Position numbers and translations under genes: made by a program | The notes under the pieces: generated by a model | Databases searched by the model: none | What the model saw: only the letters and a program-made list of their open reading frames with translations | What the model was told of the DNA's origin: nothing | NCBI GenBank assembly: GCA_039105265.1 | Contig: JAPFFF010000010.1 | Span: forward strand, 124,001-188,000 | Direction of reading: 5' to 3' | DNA length: 64,000 nucleotides | DNA from: Tritrichomonas musculus | Lineage: Eukaryota > Parabasalia > Tritrichomonadida > Tritrichomonadidae | In this document: piece by piece, positions 38,701 through 52,007 of the stretch | Position numbering within the stretch: position 1 is the first letter of the stretch | Layout of the letters: the number at the start of each line of letters is the position of its first letter

Positions 38701-40616
38701 GTAAAATCAGTAAAAATTAAAGCTTAATCTCAGTTATTCTTAATCTAACATTTCTCACAAATGAACAGAGTTAAATAAAACACAAATCTCAAACACTTTT
38801 GTAAGATAATTAAAAACGATTTCGAAATTAAGTAAAATCAGTAAAAATTAAAGCTTAATCTCAGTTATTCTTATTCAAACGTTTCTCACAAATGAACAGA
38901 GTTAAATAAAACACAAATCTCAAACACTTTTGTAAGATAATTAAAAACGATTTCGAAATTAAGTAAAATCAGTAAAAATTAAAGCTTAATCTCAATTATT
39001 CTTAATCTAACATTTCTCACAAATGAACAGAGTTAAATAAAACACAAATCTCAAACACTTTTGTAAGATAATTAAAAACGATTTCGAAATTAAGTAAAAT
39101 CAGTAAAAATTAAAGCGCAATATCAATTATTCTTATTCAAACGTTTCTCACAAATGAACAGAGTTAAATAAAACACAAATCTCAAACACTTTTGTAAGAT
39201 AATTAAAAACGATTTCGAAATTAAGTAAAATCAGTAAAAATTAAAGCTTAATCTCAATTATTCTTAATCTAACATTTCTCACAAATGAACAGAGTTAAAT
39301 AAAACACAAATCTCAAACACTTTTGTAAGATAATTAAAAACGATTTCGAAATTAAGTAAAATCAGTAAAAATTAAAGCTTAATCTCAATTATTCTTAATC
39401 TAACGTTTCTCACAAGTGAACAGAGTTAAATAAAACACAAATCTCAAACACTTTTGTAAGATAATTAAAAACGATTTCGAAATTAAGTAAAATCAGTAAA
39501 AATTAAAGCTTAATCTCAATTATTCTTAATCTAACATTTCTCACAAATGAACAGAGTTAAATAAAACACAAATCTCAAACACTTTTGTAAGATAATTATA
39601 AACGATTTCGAAATTAAGTAAAATCAGTAAAAATTAAAGCTTAATCTCAATTATTCCTATTCAAACGTTTCTCACAAATGAACAGAGTTAAATAAAACAC
39701 AAATCTCAAACACTTTTGTAAGATAATTAAAAACGATTTCGAAATTAAGTAAAATCAGTAAAAATTAAAGCTTAATCTCAGTTATTCTTATTCAAACGTT
39801 TCTCACAAGTGAACAGAGTTAAATAAAACACAAATCTCAAACACTTTTGTAAGATAATTAAAAACGATTTCGAAATTAAGTAAAATCAGTAAAAATTAAA
39901 GCTTAATCTCAGTTATTCTTATTCAAACGTTTCTCACAAATGAACAGAGTTAAATAAAACACAAATCTCAAACACTTTTGTAAGATAATTAAAAACGATT
40001 TCGAAATTAAGTAAAATCAATAAAAATTAAAGCGCAATATCAATTATTCTTATTCAAACGTTTCTCACAAGTGAACAGAGTTAAATAAAACACAAATCTC
40101 AAACACTTTTGTAAGATAATTATAAACGATTTCGAAATTAAGTAAAATCAGTAAAAATTAAAGCTTAATCTCAGTTATTCTTAATCTAACATTTCTCACA
40201 AATGAACAGAGTTAAATAAAACACAAATCTCAAACACTTTTGTAAGATAATTAAAAACGATTTCGAAATTAAGTAAAATCAGTAAAAATTAAAGCTTAAT
40301 CTCAGTTATTCTTATTCAAACGTTTCTCACAAATGAACAGAGTTAAATAAAACACAAATCTCAAACACTTTTGTAAGATAATTAAAAACGATTTCGAAAT
40401 TAAGTAAAATCAGTAAAAATTAAAGCTTAATCTCAGTTATTCTTAATCTAACATTTCTCACAAATGAACAGAGTTAAATAAAACACAAATCTCAAACACT
40501 TTTGTAAGATAATTAAAAACGATTTCGAAATTAAGTAAAATCAGTAAAAATTAAAGCTTAATCTCAATTATTCTTATTCTAACATTTCTCACAAATGAAC
40601 AGAGTTAAATAAAACA
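32708..40616. repeat. 64-monomer higher-order repeat, right copy
   Basis: This is the partner of 24324-32232. It overlaps the right copy of the 198-monomer match (36950-43579) and the left copy of the 74-monomer repeat (37111-46472), so three duplication layers meet in 37.1-40.6 kb. Confidence 0.87.
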
Positions 40617-41134
40617 TAAATCTCAAACACTTTTGTAAGATAATTATAAACGATTTCGAAATTAAGTAAAATCAGTAAAAATTAAAGCTTAATCTCAGTT
40701 ATTCTTATTCAAACGTTTCTCACAAATGAACAGAGTTAAATAAAACACAAATCTCAAACACTTTTGTAAGATAATTAAAAACGATTTCGAAATTAAGTAA
40801 AATCAGTAAAAATTAAAGCTTAATCTCAGTTATTCTTATTCAAACGTTTCTCACAAATGAACAGAGTTAAATAAAACACAAATCTCAAACACTTTTGTAA
40901 GATAATTAAAAACGATTTCGAAATTAAGTAAAATCAGTAAAAATTAAAGCTTAATCTCAATTATTCTTAATCTAACATTTCTCACAAATGAACAGAGTTA
41001 AATAAAACACAAATCTCAAACACTTTTGTAAGATAATTAAAAACGATTTCGAAATTAAGTAAAATCAGTAAAAATTAAAGCGCAATATCAATTATTCTTA
41101 TTCAAACGTTTCTCACAAATGAACAGAGTTAAAT

Positions 41135-41265
41135 AAAACACAAATCTCAAACACTTTTGTAAGATAATTAAAAACGATTTCGAAATTAAGTAAAATCAAT
41201 AAAGATTAAATCGCAATATCAATTATTCTTATTCAAACGTTTCTCACAAGTGAACAGAGTTAAAT
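41135..41265. repeat. Divergent monomer, TCGC type (3 of 4)
   Basis: This copy lies 198 monomers after the 15197 copy and 74 before the 50829 copy. Confidence 0.9.
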
Positions 41266-42182
41266 AAAACACAAATCTCAAACACTTTTGTAAGATAATT
41301 AAAAACGATTTCGAAATTAAGTAAAATCAGTAAAAATTAAAGCTTAATCTCAGTTATTCTTAATCTAACATTTCTCACAAATGAACAGAGTTAAATAAAA
41401 CACAAATCTCAAACACTTTTGTAAGATAATTATAAACGATTTCGAAATTAAGTAAAATCAGTAAAAATTAAAGCTTAATCTCAGTTATTCTTAATCTAAC
41501 ATTTCTCACAAATGAACAGAGTTAAATAAAACACAAATCTCAAACACTTTTGTAAGATAATTATAAACGATTTCGAAATTAAGTAAAATCAGTAAAAATT
41601 AAAGCTTAATCTCAATTATTCCTATTCAAACGTTTCTCACAAATGAACAGAGTTAAATAAAACACAAATCTCAAACACTTTTGTAAGATAATTAAAAACG
41701 ATTTCGAAATTAAGTAAAATCAGTAAAAATTAAAGCTTAATCTCAGTTATTCTTATTCAAACGTTTCTCACAAGTGAACAGAGTTAAATAAAACACAAAT
41801 CTCAAACACTTTTGTAAGATAATTAAAAACGATTTCGAAATTAAGTAAAATCAGTAAAAATTAAAGCTTAATCTCAGTTATTCTTAATCTAACATTTCTC
41901 ACAAATGAACAGAGTTAAATAAAACACAAATCTCAAACACTTTTGTAAGATAATTAAAAACGATTTCGAAATTAAGTAAAATCAGTAAAAATTAAAGCTT
42001 AATCTCAGTTATTCTTATTCAAACGTTTCTCACAAGTGAACAGAGTTAAATAAAACACAAATCTCAAACACTTTTGTAAGATAATTAAAAACGATTTCGA
42101 AATTAAGTAAAATCAGTAAAAATTAAAGCTTAATCTCAGTTATTCTTATTCAAACGTTTCTCACAAGTGAACAGAGTTAAAT

Positions 42183-42313
42183 AAAACATAAATCTCAAAC
42201 ACTTTTGTAAGATAATTGAAAACGATTTCGAAATTAAGTAAAATCAGTAAAAATTAAAGCTTAATCTCAGTTATTCTTATTCAAACGTTTCTCACAAATG
42301 AACAGAGTTAAAT
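42183..42313. repeat. Monomer with T7 and G36 (3 of 4)
   Basis: G36 lies at 42218, 198 monomers from the 16245 copy. Confidence 0.9.
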
Positions 42314-45300
42314 AAAACACAAATCTCAAACACTTTTGTAAGATAATTAAAAACGATTTCGAAATTAAGTAAAATCAGTAAAAATTAAAGCTTAATCTCA
42401 GTTATTCTTATTCAAACGTTTCTCACAAATGAACAGAGTTAAATAAAACACAAATCTCAAACACTTTTGTAAGATAATTAAAAACGATTTCGAAATTAAG
42501 TAAAATCAGTAAAAATTAAAGCTTAATCTCAGTTATTCTTATTCAAACGTTTCTCACAAATGAACAGAGTTAAATAAAACACAAATCTCAAACACTTTTG
42601 TAAGATAATTAAAAACGATTTCGAAATTAAGTAAAATCAGTAAAAATTAAAGCTTAATCTCAGTTATTCTTAATCTAACATTTCTCACAAATGAACAGAG
42701 TTAAATAAAACACAAATCTCAAACACTTTTGTAAGATAATTAAAAACGATTTCGAAATTAAGTAAAATCAGTAAAAATTAAAGCTTAATCTCAGTTATTC
42801 TTAATCTAACATTTCTCACAAATGAACAGAGTTAAATAAAACACAAATCTCAAACACTTTTATAAGATAATTATAAACGATTTCGAAATTAAGTAAAATC
42901 AATAAAAATTAAAGCTTAATCTCAGTTATTCTTAATCTAACATTTCTCACAAATGAACAGAGTTAAATAAAACACAAATCTCAAACACTTTTGTAAGATA
43001 ATTAAAAACGATTTCGAAATTAAGTAAAATCAGTAAAAATTAAAGCTTAATCTCAGTTATTCTTAATCTAACATTTCTCACAAATGAACAGAGTTAAATA
43101 AAACACAAATCTCAAACACTTTTGTAAGATAATTAAAAACGATTTCGAAATTAAGTAAAATCAGTAAAAATTAAAGCTTAATCTCAGTTATTCTTATTCA
43201 AACGTTTCTCACAAATGAACAGAGTTAAATAAAACACAAATCTCAAACACTTTTATAAGATAATTAAAAACGATTTCGAAATTAAGTAAAATCAGTAAAA
43301 ATTAAAGCTTAATCTCAGTTATTCTTATTCAAACGTTTCTCACAAATGAACAGAGTTAAATAAAACACAAATCTCAAACACTTTTGTAAGATAATTAAAA
43401 ACGATTTCGAAATTAAGTAAAATCAGTAAAAATTAAAGCTTAATCTCAGTTATTCTTATTCAAACGTTTCTCACAAATGAACAGAGTTAAATAAAACACA
43501 AATCTCAAACACTTTTGTAAGATAATTAAAAACGATTTCGAAATTAAGTAAAATCAGTAAAAATTAAAGCTTAATCTCAATTATTCTTATTCAAACGTTT
43601 CTCACAAATGAACAGAGTTAAATAAAACACAAATCTCAAACACTTTTGTAAGATAATTAAAAACGATTTCGAAATTAAGTAAAATCAGTAAAAATTAAAG
43701 CGCAATATCAATTATTCTTATTCAAACGTTTCTCACAAATGAACAGAGTTAAATAAAACACAAATCTCAAACACTTTTGTAAGATAATTAAAAACGATTT
43801 CGAAATTAAGTAAAATCAGTAAAAATTAAAGCTTAATCTCAATTATTCTTAATCTAACATTTCTCACAAATGAACAGAGTTAAATAAAACACAAATCTCA
43901 AACACTTTTGTAAGATAATTAAAAACGATTTCGAAATTAAGTAAAATCAGTAAAAATTAAAGCTTAATCTCAATTATTCTTAATCTAACATTTCTCACAA
44001 ATGAACAGAGTTAAATAAAACACAAATCTCAAACACTTTTGTAAGATAATTATAAACGATTTCGAAATTAAGTAAAATCAGTAAAAATTAAAGCTTAATC
44101 TCAATTATTCCTATTCAAACGTTTCTCACAAATGAACAGAGTTAAATAAAACACAAATCTCAAACACTTTTGTAAGATAATTAAAAACGATTTCGAAATT
44201 AAGTAAAATCAGTAAAAATTAAAGCTTAATCTCAGTTATTCTTATTCAAACGTTTCTCACAAGTGAACAGAGTTAAATAAAACACAAATCTCAAACACTT
44301 TTGTAAGATAATTAAAAACGATTTCGAAATTAAGTAAAATCAGTAAAAATTAAAGCTTAATCTCAGTTATTCTTATTCAAACGTTTCTCACAAATGAACA
44401 GAGTTAAATAAAACACAAATCTCAAACACTTTTGTAAGATAATTAAAAACGATTTCGAAATTAAGTAAAATCAATAAAAATTAAAGCGCAATATCAATTA
44501 TTCTTATTCAAACGTTTCTCACAAGTGAACAGAGTTAAATAAAACACAAATCTCAAACACTTTTGTAAGATAATTATAAACGATTTCGAAATTAAGTAAA
44601 ATCAGTAAAAATTAAAGCTTAATCTCAGTTATTCTTAATCTAACATTTCTCACAAATGAACAGAGTTAAATAAAACACAAATCTCAAACACTTTTGTAAG
44701 ATAATTAAAAACGATTTCGAAATTAAGTAAAATCAGTAAAAATTAAAGCTTAATCTCAGTTATTCTTAATCTAACATTTCTCACAAATGAACAGAGTTAA
44801 ATAAAACACAAATCTCAAACACTTTTATAAGATAATTAAAAACGATTTCGAAATTAAGTAAAATCAGTAAAAATTAAAGCTTAATCTCAGTTATTCTTAT
44901 TCAAACGTTTCTCACAAGTGAACAGAGTTAAATAAAACATAAATCTCAAACACTTTTGTAAGATAATTAAAAACGATTTCGAAATTAAGTAAAATCAGTA
45001 AAAATTAAAGCTTAATCTCAGTTATTCTTATTCAAACGTTTCTCACAAATGAACAGAGTTAAATAAAACACAAATCTCAAACACTTTTGTAAGATAATTA
45101 AAAACGATTTCGAAATTAAGTAAAATCAGTAAAAATTAAAGCTTAATCTCAGTTATTCTTATTCAAACGTTTCTCACAAATGAACAGAGTTAAATAAAAC
45201 ACAAATCTCAAACACTTTTATAAGATAATTAAAAACGATTTCGAAATTAAGTAAAATCAGTAAAAATTAAAGCTTAATCTCAATTATTCTTAATCTAACA

Positions 45301-45981
45301 TTTCTCACAAATGAACAGAGTTAAATAAAACACAAATCTCAAACACTTTTGTAAGATAATTAAAAACGATTTCGAAATTAAGTAAAATCAGTAAAAATTA
45401 AAGCGCAATATCAATTATTCTTATTCAAACGTTTCTCACAAATGAACAGAGTTAAATAAAACACAAATCTCAAACACTTTTGTAAGATAATTAAAAACGA
45501 TTTCGAAATTAAGTAAAATCAGTAAAAATTAAAGCTTAATCTCAGTTATTCTTAATCTAACATTTCTCACAAATGAACAGAGTTAAATAAAACACAAATC
45601 TCAAACACTTTTGTAAGATAATTATAAACGATTTCGAAATTAAGTAAAATCAGTAAAAATTAAAGCTTAATCTCAATTATTCCTATTCAAACGTTTCTCA
45701 CAAGTGAACAGAGTTAAATAAAACACAAATCTCAAACACTTTTGTAAGATAATTAAAAACGATTTCGAAATTAAGTAAAATCAGTAAAAATTAAAGCTTA
45801 ATCTCAGTTATTCTTATTCAAACGTTTCTCACAAGTGAACAGAGTTAAATAAAACACAAATCTCAAACACTTTTGTAAGATAATTAAAAACGATTTCGAA
45901 ATTAAGTAAAATCAGTAAAAATTAAAGCTTAATCTCAGTTATTCTTAATCTAACATTTCTCACAAGTGAACAGAGTTAAAT

Positions 45982-46112
45982 AAAACACAAATCTCAAACA
46001 CTTTTGTAAGATAATTATAAACGATTTCGAAATTAAGTAAAATCAGTAAAAATTAAAGCTTAATCTCAATTATTCTTATTCAAACGTTTCTCACAAGTAA
46101 ACAGAGTTAAAT
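45982..46112. repeat. Monomer with A118 (1 of 3)
   Basis: Column 118 is A (position 46099), turning GTGAAC into GTAAAC. Only three such monomers were seen (also 55676-55806 and 61833-61963), spaced 74 and 47 monomers. The change is absent from the left half of the window, so it arose late. Confidence 0.9.
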
Positions 46113-46472
46113 AAAACACAAATCTCAAACACTTTTGTAAGATAATTATAAACGATTTCGAAATTAAGTAAAATCAGTAAAAATTAAAGCTTAATCTCAA
46201 TTATTCTTATTCTAACATTTCTCACAAATGAACAGAGTTAAATAAAACACAAATCTCAAACACTTTTGTAAGATAATTAAAAACGATTTCGAAATTAAGT
46301 AAAATCAGTAAAAATTAAAGCTTAATCTCAGTTATTCTTATTCAAACGTTTCTCACAAGTGAACAGAGTTAAATAAAACACAAATCTCAAACACTTTTGT
46401 AAGATAATTAAAAACGATTTCGAAATTAAGTAAAATCAGTAAAAATTAAAGCTTAATCTCAGTTATTCTTAT

Positions 46473-46804
46473 TCAAACGTTTCTCACAAGTGAACAGAGT
46501 TAAATAAAACACAAATCTCAAACACTTTTGTAAGATAATTAAAAACGATTTCGAAATTAAGTAAAATCAGTAAAAATTAAAGCTTAATCTCAGTTATTCT
46601 TATTCAAACGTTTCTCACAAATGAACAGAGTTAAATAAAACACAAATCTCAAACACTTTTGTAAGATAATTAAAAACGATTTCGAAATTAAGTAAAATCA
46701 GTAAAAATTAAAGCTTAATCTCAATTATTCTTAATCTAACATTTCTCACAAATGAACAGAGTTAAATAAAACACAAATCTCAAACACTTTTGTAAGATAA
46801 TTAT
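46473..46804. repeat. Junction between the 74-monomer copies
   Basis: This is 332 bp of in-register satellite. The monomer at 46768 starts a 5-monomer cassette but has T37 where its counterpart at 37074 has A37. Confidence 0.65.
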
Positions 46805-49800
46805 AAACGATTTCGAAATTAAGTAAAATCAGTAAAAATTAAAGCTTAATCTCAGTTATTCTTAATCTAACATTTCTCACAAGTGAACAGAGTTAAATAA
46901 AACACAAATCTCAAACACTTTTGTAAGATAATTATAAACGATTTCGAAATTAAGTAAAATCAGTAAAAATTAAAGCTTAATCTCAATTATTCTTATTCAA
47001 ACGTTTCTCACAAGTGAACAGAGTTAAATAAAACACAAATCTCAAACACTTTTGTAAGATAATTATAAACGATTTCGAAATTAAGTAAAATCAGTAAAAA
47101 TTAAAGCTTAATCTCAATTATTCTTATTCAAACGTTTCTCACAAATGAACAGAGTTAAATAAAACACAAATCTCAAACACTTTTGTAAGATAATTAAAAA
47201 CGATTTCGAAATTAAGTAAAATCAGTAAAAATTAAAGCTTAATCTCAGTTATTCTTATTCAAACGTTTCTCACAAGTGAACAGAGTTAAATAAAACACAA
47301 ATCTCAAACACTTTTGTAAGATAATTAAAAACGATTTCGAAATTAAGTAAAATCAGTAAAAATTAAAGCTTAATCTCAGTTATTCTTATTCAAACGTTTC
47401 TCACAAGTGAACAGAGTTAAATAAAACACAAATCTCAAACACTTTTGTAAGATAATTAAAAACGATTTCGAAATTAAGTAAAATCAGTAAAAATTAAAGC
47501 TTAATCTCAGTTATTCTTAATCTAACATTTCTCACAAGTGAACAGAGTTAAATAAAACACAAATCTCAAACACTTTTGTAAGATAATTATAAACGATTTC
47601 GAAATTAAGTAAAATCAGTAAAAATTAAAGCTTAATCTCAATTATTCTTATTCAAACGTTTCTCACAAGTGAACAGAGTTAAATAAAACACAAATCTCAA
47701 ACACTTTTGTAAGATAATTATAAACGATTTCGAAATTAAGTAAAATCAGTAAAAATTAAAGCTTAATCTCAATTATTCTTATTCTAACATTTCTCACAAA
47801 TGAACAGAGTTAAATAAAACACAAATCTCAAACACTTTTGTAAGATAATTAAAAACGATTTCGAAATTAAGTAAAATCAGTAAAAATTAAAGCTTAATCT
47901 CAGTTATTCTTATTCAAACGTTTCTCACAAATGAACAGAGTTAAATAAAACACAAATCTCAAACACTTTTATAAGATAATTAAAAACGATTTCGAAATTA
48001 AGTAAAATCAGTAAAAATTAAAGCTTAATCTCAGTTATTCTTATTCAAACGTTTCTCACAAATGAACAGAGTTAAATAAAACACAAATCTCAAACACTTT
48101 TGTAAGATAATTAAAAACGATTTCGAAATTAAGTAAAATCAGTAAAAATTAAAGCTTAATCTCAGTTATTCTTATTCAAACGTTTCTCACAAATGAACAG
48201 AGTTAAATAAAACACAAATCTCAAACACTTTTGTAAGATAATTATAAACGATTTCGAAATTAAGTAAAATCAGTAAAAATTAAAGCTTAATCTCAGTTAT
48301 TCTTAATCTAACATTTCTCACAAATGAACAGAGTTAAATAAAACACAAATCTCAAACACTTTTGTAAGATAATTAAAAACGATTTCGAAATTAAGTAAAA
48401 TCAGTAAAAATTAAAGCTTAATCTCAGTTATTCTTAATCTAACATTTCTCACAAATGAACAGAGTTAAATAAAACACAAATCTCAAACACTTTTGTAAGA
48501 TAATTAAAAACGATTTCGAAATTAAGTAAAATCAGTAAAAATTAAAGCTTAATCTCAGTTATTCTTATTCAAACGTTTCTCACAAATGAACAGAGTTAAA
48601 TAAAACACAAATCTCAAACACTTTTGTAAGATAATTAAAAACGATTTCGAAATTAAGTAAAATCAGTAAAAATTAAAGCTTAATCTCAATTATTCTTAAT
48701 CTAACATTTCTCACAAATGAACAGAGTTAAATAAAACACAAATCTCAAACACTTTTGTAAGATAATTAAAAACGATTTCGAAATTAAGTAAAATCAGTAA
48801 AAATTAAAGCGCAATATCAATTATTCTTATTCAAACGTTTCTCACAAATGAACAGAGTTAAATAAAACACAAATCTCAAACACTTTTGTAAGATAATTAA
48901 AAACGATTTCGAAATTAAGTAAAATCAGTAAAAATTAAAGCTTAATCTCAATTATTCTTAATCTAACATTTCTCACAAATGAACAGAGTTAAATAAAACA
49001 CAAATCTCAAACACTTTTGTAAGATAATTAAAAACGATTTCGAAATTAAGTAAAATCAGTAAAAATTAAAGCTTAATCTCAATTATTCTTAATCTAACGT
49101 TTCTCACAAGTGAACAGAGTTAAATAAAACACAAATCTCAAACACTTTTGTAAGATAATTAAAAACGATTTCGAAATTAAGTAAAATCAGTAAAAATTAA
49201 AGCTTAATCTCAATTATTCTTAATCTAACATTTCTCACAAATGAACAGAGTTAAATAAAACACAAATCTCAAACACTTTTGTAAGATAATTATAAACGAT
49301 TTCGAAATTAAGTAAAATCAGTAAAAATTAAAGCTTAATCTCAATTATTCCTATTCAAACGTTTCTCACAAATGAACAGAGTTAAATAAAACACAAATCT
49401 CAAACACTTTTGTAAGATAATTAAAAACGATTTCGAAATTAAGTAAAATCAGTAAAAATTAAAGCTTAATCTCAGTTATTCTTATTCAAACGTTTCTCAC
49501 AAGTGAACAGAGTTAAATAAAACACAAATCTCAAACACTTTTGTAAGATAATTAAAAACGATTTCGAAATTAAGTAAAATCAGTAAAAATTAAAGCTTAA
49601 TCTCAGTTATTCTTATTCAAACGTTTCTCACAAATGAACAGAGTTAAATAAAACACAAATCTCAAACACTTTTGTAAGATAATTAAAAACGATTTCGAAA
49701 TTAAGTAAAATCAATAAAAATTAAAGCGCAATATCAATTATTCTTATTCAAACGTTTCTCACAAGTGAACAGAGTTAAATAAAACACAAATCTCAAACAC

Positions 49801-50828
49801 TTTTGTAAGATAATTATAAACGATTTCGAAATTAAGTAAAATCAGTAAAAATTAAAGCTTAATCTCAGTTATTCTTAATCTAACATTTCTCACAAATGAA
49901 CAGAGTTAAATAAAACACAAATCTCAAACACTTTTGTAAGATAATTAAAAACGATTTCGAAATTAAGTAAAATCAGTAAAAATTAAAGCTTAATCTCAGT
50001 TATTCTTATTCAAACGTTTCTCACAAATGAACAGAGTTAAATAAAACACAAATCTCAAACACTTTTGTAAGATAATTAAAAACGATTTCGAAATTAAGTA
50101 AAATCAGTAAAAATTAAAGCTTAATCTCAGTTATTCTTAATCTAACATTTCTCACAAATGAACAGAGTTAAATAAAACACAAATCTCAAACACTTTTGTA
50201 AGATAATTAAAAACGATTTCGAAATTAAGTAAAATCAGTAAAAATTAAAGCTTAATCTCAATTATTCTTATTCTAACATTTCTCACAAATGAACAGAGTT
50301 AAATAAAACATAAATCTCAAACACTTTTGTAAGATAATTATAAACGATTTCGAAATTAAGTAAAATCAGTAAAAATTAAAGCTTAATCTCAGTTATTCTT
50401 ATTCAAACGTTTCTCACAAATGAACAGAGTTAAATAAAACACAAATCTCAAACACTTTTGTAAGATAATTAAAAACGATTTCGAAATTAAGTAAAATCAG
50501 TAAAAATTAAAGCTTAATCTCAGTTATTCTTATTCAAACGTTTCTCACAAATGAACAGAGTTAAATAAAACACAAATCTCAAACACTTTTGTAAGATAAT
50601 TAAAAACGATTTCGAAATTAAGTAAAATCAGTAAAAATTAAAGCTTAATCTCAATTATTCTTAATCTAACATTTCTCACAAATGAACAGAGTTAAATAAA
50701 ACACAAATCTCAAACACTTTTGTAAGATAATTAAAAACGATTTCGAAATTAAGTAAAATCAGTAAAAATTAAAGCGCAATATCAATTATTCTTATTCAAA
50801 CGTTTCTCACAAATGAACAGAGTTAAAT

Positions 50829-50959
50829 AAAACACAAATCTCAAACACTTTTGTAAGATAATTAAAAACGATTTCGAAATTAAGTAAAATCAATAAAGAT
50901 TAAATCGCAATATCAATTATTCTTATTCAAACGTTTCTCACAAGTGAACAGAGTTAAAT
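50829..50959. repeat. Divergent monomer, TCGC type (4 of 4)
   Basis: This is the right-hand 74-monomer copy of the 41135 monomer. Confidence 0.9.
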
Positions 50960-51876
50960 AAAACACAAATCTCAAACACTTTTGTAAGATAATTAAAAAC
51001 GATTTCGAAATTAAGTAAAATCAGTAAAAATTAAAGCTTAATCTCAGTTATTCTTAATCTAACATTTCTCACAAATGAACAGAGTTAAATAAAACACAAA
51101 TCTCAAACACTTTTGTAAGATAATTATAAACGATTTCGAAATTAAGTAAAATCAGTAAAAATTAAAGCTTAATCTCAGTTATTCTTAATCTAACATTTCT
51201 CACAAATGAACAGAGTTAAATAAAACACAAATCTCAAACACTTTTGTAAGATAATTATAAACGATTTCGAAATTAAGTAAAATCAGTAAAAATTAAAGCT
51301 TAATCTCAATTATTCCTATTCAAACGTTTCTCACAAATGAACAGAGTTAAATAAAACACAAATCTCAAACACTTTTGTAAGATAATTAAAAACGATTTCG
51401 AAATTAAGTAAAATCAGTAAAAATTAAAGCTTAATCTCAGTTATTCTTATTCAAACGTTTCTCACAAGTGAACAGAGTTAAATAAAACACAAATCTCAAA
51501 CACTTTTGTAAGATAATTAAAAACGATTTCGAAATTAAGTAAAATCAGTAAAAATTAAAGCTTAATCTCAGTTATTCTTAATCTAACATTTCTCACAAAT
51601 GAACAGAGTTAAATAAAACACAAATCTCAAACACTTTTGTAAGATAATTAAAAACGATTTCGAAATTAAGTAAAATCAGTAAAAATTAAAGCTTAATCTC
51701 AGTTATTCTTATTCAAACGTTTCTCACAAGTGAACAGAGTTAAATAAAACACAAATCTCAAACACTTTTGTAAGATAATTAAAAACGATTTCGAAATTAA
51801 GTAAAATCAGTAAAAATTAAAGCTTAATCTCAGTTATTCTTATTCAAACGTTTCTCACAAGTGAACAGAGTTAAAT

Positions 51877-52007
51877 AAAACATAAATCTCAAACACTTTT
51901 GTAAGATAATTGAAAACGATTTCGAAATTAAGTAAAATCAGTAAAAATTAAAGCTTAATCTCAGTTATTCTTATTCAAACGTTTCTCACAAATGAACAGA
52001 GTTAAAT
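51877..52007. repeat. Monomer with T7 and G36 (4 of 4)
   Basis: G36 lies at 51912, 74 monomers from the 42183 copy. Confidence 0.9.

Larger units (their letters stand above)
36950..43579. repeat. Long-range duplicated segment, right copy (offset 198 monomers)
   Basis: This is the partner of 11012-17641. Its right edge lies at a monomer with the unusual A88-T98-A101-G105-A116 combination (column 88 at 43580). Confidence 0.85.
37111..46472. repeat. 74-monomer higher-order repeat, left copy
   Basis: These 9,362 bp match 46805-56166 at an offset of 9,694 bp (74 monomers), and no difference was seen at any marker column. Checked pairs are 38277/47971, 39403/49097, 40020/49714, 40617/50311, 41204/50898, 42218/51912, 42862/52556, 44474/54168, 44827/54521, 44940/54634, 45220/54914 and 46099/55793. 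The ends are set by column 37 (A at 37110, T at 46804) and by column 98 in the monomer that follows 46472. Left and right copies are separated by only 332 bp, so this is essentially a tandem duplication and probably the youngest large event here. Confidence 0.9.

Noticed and set aside
37074-46804. Inverted duplication at the 74-monomer junction
   Set aside because: Both copies read in the same orientation with the same A-rich strand; no reverse-complement monomer was seen anywhere.
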